The notes beneath the pieces are model-generated. The model saw nothing but the letters and a program-made list of their open reading frames with translations, was not told the origin of the DNA and made no database searches. From an uncultured Bacteroidales bacterium (lineage in GTDB: Bacteria; Bacteroidota; Bacteroidia; Bacteroidales; Marinilabiliaceae), in contig CALAVC010000145.1 in NCBI GenBank assembly GCA_937892095.1, positions 1-10,345 on the forward strand: 10,345 nt of DNA. The letters are read 5' to 3'. Of this stretch, positions 6,770-10,345 are shown piece by piece (the first letter of the stretch is position 1; each line of letters begins with the position of its first letter). Position numbers and translations under genes: made by a program.

Positions 6770-8002
6770 GTGGCACTCAACTATATTTGGATATTTTTTG
6801 TCCTCGTCGCCTCACTCGTAGGTGCTGTGCGGTTTTTTATGACTGGCGATGCTCAGTGTCTTCAAGACATCGTCTCGTCAACATTCTCTTCTGCCAAAAG
6901 CGGATTCGAGATTTCTATCTACCTCACTGGTGTGCTTACCTTGTGGCTTGGGCTAATGCGTGTGGGTGAGGCTGGCGGTGCCGTTGGTAGCCTTAGTCGC
7001 CTCATCTCTCCACTTTTCCGACGTCTATTCCCAGGTGTGCCAGCTCGCCACTCTGCCTATGGCTCCATGACCATGAATATTGCCGCCAACATGTTGGGAC
7101 TCGACAATGCTGCCACACCAATGGGTCTACGTGCCATGAAAGAATTGCAGTCGCTCAACACAGAACCCTCTCGTGCCACCAACGCACAAATAATGTTCCT
7201 CGTCCTCAACACATCGGGTCTTACGCTCATCCCAGTCAGCATAATGGCCTATCGACAGCAATGTGGAGCAGCCAACCCTGCCGATGTCTTTCTACCACTA
7301 ATCATTTCTACCTATTTTTCCACTCTTGTTGGCCTCATAGCCGTCTGCCTTGTGCAACGCATACGCCTCTTCGATAAGGTCATCCTTGCCTATGTCGGTG
7401 GGCTGACAGCCATTGTCGGAGTGCTAATGTATGCCGTTGGTCAAATGCCTCGCGAAAGCATCGAGACGCTCTCTGTCGCTCTTTCCAGTCTAATCTTGCT
7501 TGGCATAATCTGCTCGTTCATCATTATGGCTATGCGAAAGAAAGTCAACGTCTACGACACTTTTATCGAGGGTGCCAAAGATGGTTTTCAGACTGCCATT
7601 GGCATCATTCCTTTCCTCGTCGCCATACTCGTTGCCGTTGGCATGTTTCGTGCCAGTGGGGCTCTCGACTTTCTTGTCGATGGTCTGCGGAGTCTCGTTG
7701 CACTTACTGGTGCCGACACTCGTTTTGTCGATGCTCTGCCAACGGCTTTCATGAAACCACTTAGTGGTAGTGGTGCGCGTGGCTTCATGATTGAGGCTAT
7801 GAACAATTTTGGTGCCGACTCGTTTGCTGGTCGTCTCGCCTGTCTTTTCCAAGGTGCCACCGACACCACTTTCTTCATCTTGGCTGTCTACTTTGGCTCT
7901 GTCGGCATTAAAGACACTCGCCATGCTGTCGCTTGCGGACTCCTTGCCGACCTTGGCGGGATGATTGCTGCCATCGTTGTAGCCTACTTTTTCTTCGGCT
8001 AA
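6770..8002 (+). CDS. SpmA-SpmB fusion, nucleoside-recognition (Gate) domain membrane protein
   Basis: Polytopic inner-membrane protein of 410 residues that joins the two spore-maturation-type proteins in one chain. The SpmA half has NMLGLDNAATPMGLRAMKEL (107-126) and LNTSGLTLIPVS (146-157). The SpmB half has the VYDTFIEGAKDGFQTAIGIIPF segment (261-282), PLSGSGARGFM (330-340) and GSVGIKDTRHAV (376-387). Hydrophobic segments fill most of the rest. Separate SpmA and SpmB affect spore core dehydration in Bacillus, but Bacteroidales do not sporulate, so the role here is unknown; the Gate domain family includes transporters, and a transport role is plausible. The start is taken as GTG at 6770, because an in-frame TAG lies two codons upstream and the next ATG would remove the first membrane segment. 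It follows the acetylesterase by 7 nt and ends 16 nt before a strong hairpin. Confidence 0.92.
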   Translation: MALNYIWIFFVLVASLVGAVRFFMTGDAQCLQDIVSSTFSSAKSGFEISIYLTGVLTLWLGLMRVGEAGGAVGSLSRLISPLFRRLFPGVPARHSAYGSMTMNIAANMLGLDNAATPMGLRAMKELQSLNTEPSRATNAQIMFLVLNTSGLTLIPVSIMAYRQQCGAANPADVFLPLIISTYFSTLVGLIAVCLVQRIRLFDKVILAYVGGLTAIVGVLMYAVGQMPRESIETLSVALSSLILLGIICSFIIMAMRKKVNVYDTFIEGAKDGFQTAIGIIPFLVAILVAVGMFRASGALDFLVDGLRSLVALTGADTRFVDALPTAFMKPLSGSGARGFMIEAMNNFGADSFAGRLACLFQGATDTTFFILAVYFGSVGIKDTRHAVACGLLADLGGMIAAIVVAYFFFG

Positions 8003-8018
8003 GTTCAATCGCTATAAG

Positions 8019-8058
8019 CAGAAATCGTCCACTACGTTGCCGTGGTGGACGATTTCTG
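8019..8058 (+). terminator. Strong intrinsic-type hairpin between convergent gene pairs
   Basis: The arms 8019-8036 and 8041-8058 pair over 18 bp with a single T-G wobble and a TTGC loop. The hairpin begins 16 nt after the SpmAB stop and ends 12 nt before the stop of the convergent LRR gene, so it can end transcription from both sides. Only a short T-run (TTTGTG) follows on the plus strand and almost none on the minus strand, so it is a strong stem with a weak tail. Confidence 0.75.
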
Positions 8059-8070
8059 TTTGTGCATGGT

Positions 8071-9309
8071 TTATTTTGCAAGTCGTCTGTGTCTGTGGCT
8101 TATCGTCATTCCGCGAGTCGATTTTGTGGCTCGTCGTCCCAAGAGGTCATACAAAGCGTCTTCGTTGCTTGGCTTCTGTTTCTTCTTTTGTGTCAGTTTT
8201 GTTGGTGCGTTGCTAAGCACGACGTATCCCAGCCCGACGTCGTTCAACCAGTCTGTCGTAGCTTCCTGAGGCTCGTCGGGTGTTGTCTCATAGCTATGCC
8301 ACTTCCCCAGTTTACTTTGGGGCAAAAGAAATTTATAGCCCTCGCATGCGTCCCTAAATGCGTCTTTGCCAATATGTCGTAGCGAGGTGGCTTTGTCCAT
8401 GTTGACCGACATATATCTATACACACCGCAACTATCGTCTTTTTTTACAGGGTGACCAGAAAAAGCCTCTTTGCCTATCGAGACCACCCCTTCACCAATT
8501 TTTACCTTTTTAAGATATAAGCAACCTCCGAAAGCCAACTCGTCAATTATCAGTTCCGATTGGCTACTTAGGTTTAAGTTTTCTACGAATGCATACTCAA
8601 ACGCCTCCTTGCCAATATATTCCAAGCCCTTAGGCAGTTCAATTGTGTTTTTTTGGGGGTATCCAAAATATGTCCTACTTAGTCCGCGATAGTAGATTCT
8701 TTTTAGTGTCGACGGCAACACCACCTTATACGCTCTGTATTCCCCAAAGGCGCATGTATCTATCTGTTCTATGCCTTCTGCAATTCTTAATGTATTGTTG
8801 TTTGCTGTGTTGCATCTGAATGCATAGGGTGCAATATGTTCAACCGATGCCGGAATCTCAAGGTCGTAGCTTGAAAACATCGGTATCAGTGCATGTGTCC
8901 CCACTGTTTTCAGCGTGTTGGGTAGCGTTATCCTGTTGACGCGGTTCAGACCCTCAAAAGCCGAGTCGCATATGTTTGTTATCCCGTCCGAGAGAATTAT
9001 ATGCCTTATTTTATCCACACTATCGTTAAGCATAATGCTCACTCTCGAACTTTGTTTCCTATTTACAAATATACTTTTCCCTATTGCGCGCACAGTCTTC
9101 ACCTCGCCCTCTACAGCAAATTCCGATGGAAATACAACCGTTGAATAATAGTTATCCTCCGTATCTTTAGGCAGTTTGCATTTCACGATGGTGTCTCCTT
9201 TCAGCACCACCTCCGAATACTGAATTGTATATGGCTCCTCTGCCCACGACTCAATTGTAGAGCCACAAAATGATACAAGAACCAGTATTGTTAGACATAT
9301 TGCTTTCAT
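8071..9309 (-). CDS. Secreted BspA-like leucine-rich repeat protein (LRR_5 type)
   Basis: Exported protein of 412 residues. A signal peptide (about 1-23, cleavage likely after ESWA) leads into a short beta-rich region (24-95). About eight LRR_5-type units then run from about 97 to 335. Their repeating pattern is an inward strand, a short turn and I..AF, for example SDGITNICDSAFEG, PASVEHIAPYAF, EGIEQIDTCAFG, PKGLEYIGKEAF and GEGVVSIGKEAF. BspA-type repeats are found in adhesins of oral and gut Bacteroidales and in many proteins of unknown role. After a Lys/Pro-rich spacer, the last 28 residues (385-412, beginning ALYDLLGRR) match the short YDLxGRR...RG.xI....K tail at the ends of many Prevotella secreted proteins. 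Its ATG overlaps the upstream lipoprotein stop by 4 nt (ATGA), which implies coupled translation. A binding role is likely, but the ligand is unknown. Confidence 0.85.
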   Translation of the reverse strand: MKAICLTILVLVSFCGSTIESWAEEPYTIQYSEVVLKGDTIVKCKLPKDTEDNYYSTVVFPSEFAVEGEVKTVRAIGKSIFVNRKQSSRVSIMLNDSVDKIRHIILSDGITNICDSAFEGLNRVNRITLPNTLKTVGTHALIPMFSSYDLEIPASVEHIAPYAFRCNTANNNTLRIAEGIEQIDTCAFGEYRAYKVVLPSTLKRIYYRGLSRTYFGYPQKNTIELPKGLEYIGKEAFEYAFVENLNLSSQSELIIDELAFGGCLYLKKVKIGEGVVSIGKEAFSGHPVKKDDSCGVYRYMSVNMDKATSLRHIGKDAFRDACEGYKFLLPQSKLGKWHSYETTPDEPQEATTDWLNDVGLGYVVLSNAPTKLTQKKKQKPSNEDALYDLLGRRATKSTRGMTISHRHRRLAK

Positions 9310-10202
9310 TTCAATTCCACGGTTTGTACAAGTCTTATTGGTAATATCGGCTCAAGATTCTGATTCGGTCCGACAAAAAATAATTGATTGCCTGATAAAT
9401 CATATATTGTCATTGTCCATGTCCCATAAGGACCAACACCTCCTCTCGGTTGTGGTTTTGTGTATTCTCTGTTCCAATGTGCTGCATACTGATCGCCATG
9501 ATTTTTATAGTACATCACATTGCTAGAATCGTTTGTTTGGTGGTAAAATAATCCAGTTTTTGTCAGGTCCAGCACATTCTTTATTGTATTAGGTTTTGCC
9601 ATGTCAAGTAAGGCTAAGTCTTCTTCCTCAGAAGGAATGTGCCAATTGTCTACTTTTTTGTACGTACTAATTAACTTATCTCTTTTGACAAAACCTTTTT
9701 CTCCAAGTCGCTCATCAAGAAGCATTGCTAAGCTATAAATATAAAAATGGACATCTGGGGCGTCAATATCATAATTATATTCACGCAAAAATTGTGCCTC
9801 GAGGGGTAGATCTTTATCTCCTATATAGTAGTGGTTTCCTCTATATTTACTTGGTGCAGTCCAAGTCTCAAAATCTTCGTCATACTCAATTTCGTTTGAG
9901 TAGTCTTCTGTTATCCAACGTTGATTGCCAATGATTGCAGTGTAGTATTTTTGACCATCAATGACCACAGAACCCGCATCACGAACAATAGGGACAGCTG
10001 CTTTGTTGTTATTGTCGATGTACTGCCTCATCTCGACATCTATCGTATCGACAACATCTTCCTTGGATAGCGTAATGAGTCCGACAGAAGATACTTTTTC
10101 TTTTACGAGAGTTTGATTGTCAATCTCGTTCTCTTCAGAACAAGATGTGCATACTACAACACACAACAGTAGCCATAGTATGCAATTGGCTGCGATTTTC
10201 AT
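9306..10202 (-). CDS. Lipoprotein with FISUMP-like domain
   Basis: Predicted surface lipoprotein, 298 residues. The leader ends in CTSC with the lipidated Cys21, followed by an acidic SEENE stretch. From about residue 83 it resembles the FISUMP domain ('major paralogous domain' of Fibrobacter): DGQKYYTAIIGNQRWITED (82-100) corresponds to the usual DG..Y....IGNQ.WM.EN start, DNWHIPSEEED (185-195) to the GWHLPS..EW block, and ILPIRLVQTV near the end to the final SVR.V strand. The middle part is unusually long and acidic. No catalytic motif is seen, and the domain's function is generally unknown. It is first in a two-gene unit with the LRR protein (4-nt overlap). Hand counts over sample stretches give about 30-35% GC, against about 45-57% in sampled neighbouring genes, which may point to separate ancestry. 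Confidence 0.78.
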   Translation of the reverse strand: MKIAANCILWLLLCVVVCTSCSEENEIDNQTLVKEKVSSVGLITLSKEDVVDTIDVEMRQYIDNNNKAAVPIVRDAGSVVIDGQKYYTAIIGNQRWITEDYSNEIEYDEDFETWTAPSKYRGNHYYIGDKDLPLEAQFLREYNYDIDAPDVHFYIYSLAMLLDERLGEKGFVKRDKLISTYKKVDNWHIPSEEEDLALLDMAKPNTIKNVLDLTKTGLFYHQTNDSSNVMYYKNHGDQYAAHWNREYTKPQPRGGVGPYGTWTMTIYDLSGNQLFFVGPNQNLEPILPIRLVQTVELK

Positions 10203-10273
10203 ATTTGTAATTGTTTTGAATTGGTTATACTAAATTATAGATATTTGTATTGTTTAGTCTGTTTTTAATAAAA

Positions 10274-10306
10274 TAAATTTACATTTTTTTAGGTTTATAG
10301 GTCAAA
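10274..10306 (-). promoter_or_regulatory. Candidate Bacteroidetes promoter for the FISUMP-LRR pair
   Basis: On the minus strand, TTTG (10306-10303) is followed after 21 nt by TAAATTTA (10281-10274), one base off the TAnnTTTG -7 consensus. The spacing fits Bacteroidetes promoters. It would give an AT-rich 5' leader of about 65 nt before the ATG at 10202, in which I see no other clear signal. Confidence 0.4.
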
Positions 10307-10311
10307 ATGCA

Positions 10312-10332
10312 GGCTACGAGGTATCCTCAGCC
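10312..10332 (-). terminator. Possible terminator hairpin of a gene to the right
   Basis: GGCT (10312-10315) pairs with AGCC (10329-10332) and GAGG (10318-10321) with CCTC (10325-10328) around a TAT loop, with a 2-nt bulge. It lies just upstream of the candidate -33 element, as expected if a preceding minus-strand gene ends here. The T-run after it on the minus strand is weak (TGCATTTTG), and no gene is visible beyond the edge. Confidence 0.35.
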
Positions 10333-10345
10333 CTTTGTTTATCTG

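Noticed and set aside
6770..8002. Reading the SpmAB fusion as evidence of sporulation
   Set aside because: The rest of the window points to Bacteroidales, which do not form spores; fused SpmAB proteins are found there as general membrane proteins.
7490..8008. Long open frame (172 codons) on the minus strand opposite the SpmAB gene
   Set aside because: It lies wholly opposite a clearly conserved membrane protein, has no recognisable domain and a low-complexity Lys/Ser/Thr/Glu composition, and runs into the terminator region. It is a shadow frame.
8019..8058. CRISPR repeat or insertion-sequence end at the hairpin
   Set aside because: It is a single inverted repeat with no spaced copies in the window, no transposase gene and no flanking target duplication.
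10296..10345. TPP-riboswitch-like run (CTGAG..ATACC) on the minus strand at the right edge
   Set aside because: The other conserved blocks (ACCTGAT, the TAAT/GTTAG region and GCGTAGGGA) are missing downstream, and the following genes have no thiamine link. The bases are better explained as a small hairpin.

Overview
The window looks like chromosomal DNA from a member of the order Bacteroidales (Prevotella- or Bacteroides-like). The clues are the gene content, starts that mostly lack a strong Shine-Dalgarno sequence, and -7 boxes of the form TAnnTTTG. The gene content includes lipoproteins with FISUMP-like domains, a BspA-like leucine-rich repeat protein with the YDLxGRR tail, a LytS/LytTR-type pair, the Bacteroidetes form of PspC, and a fused SpmA-SpmB protein. 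I see ten protein genes, one of them cut by the left edge. I see no rRNA, tRNA, CRISPR array or insertion sequence.

Layout. Positions 5421 down to 1 (minus strand) hold six tightly spaced genes that read as one operon: a surface lipoprotein with FN3-like repeats and a FISUMP-like end, a small SGNH/GDSL lipoprotein esterase, a BaiN/HI0933-type flavoprotein, a PspC-domain membrane protein, a LytS-type sensor histidine kinase, and its response regulator (truncated at position 1). Gaps are 19, -4, 15, 7 and 5 nt. A 93-bp divergent promoter region (5422-5514) separates this from a plus-strand pair: a secreted CE12-like rhamnogalacturonan acetylesterase and, 7 nt later, a SpmA-SpmB fusion membrane protein. 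An 18-bp hairpin (8019-8058) closes that pair and lies between it and a convergent minus-strand pair. In that second pair a FISUMP-like lipoprotein (9306-10202) overlaps a secreted BspA-like LRR protein (8071-9309) by 4 nt. The right 143 bp hold a hairpin and a plausible Bacteroidetes promoter for that pair.

How the genes may work together. Six of the ten products are predicted to be exported or membrane-bound and a seventh (the regulator) serves the membrane kinase, so the theme is the cell envelope and surface. The kinase, regulator and PspC protein resemble an envelope-state sensing module, here placed downstream of a surface lipoprotein and an envelope esterase. The CE12 enzyme would remove acetyl groups from pectin-type polysaccharide. 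The FISUMP/LRR pair is probably displayed or secreted together. These links are inference from gene order and families. I found no convincing wholly new system; the most unusual elements are the composition of the sensing operon and the coupled FISUMP-LRR pair, whose lipoprotein gene is clearly more AT-rich than its surroundings.
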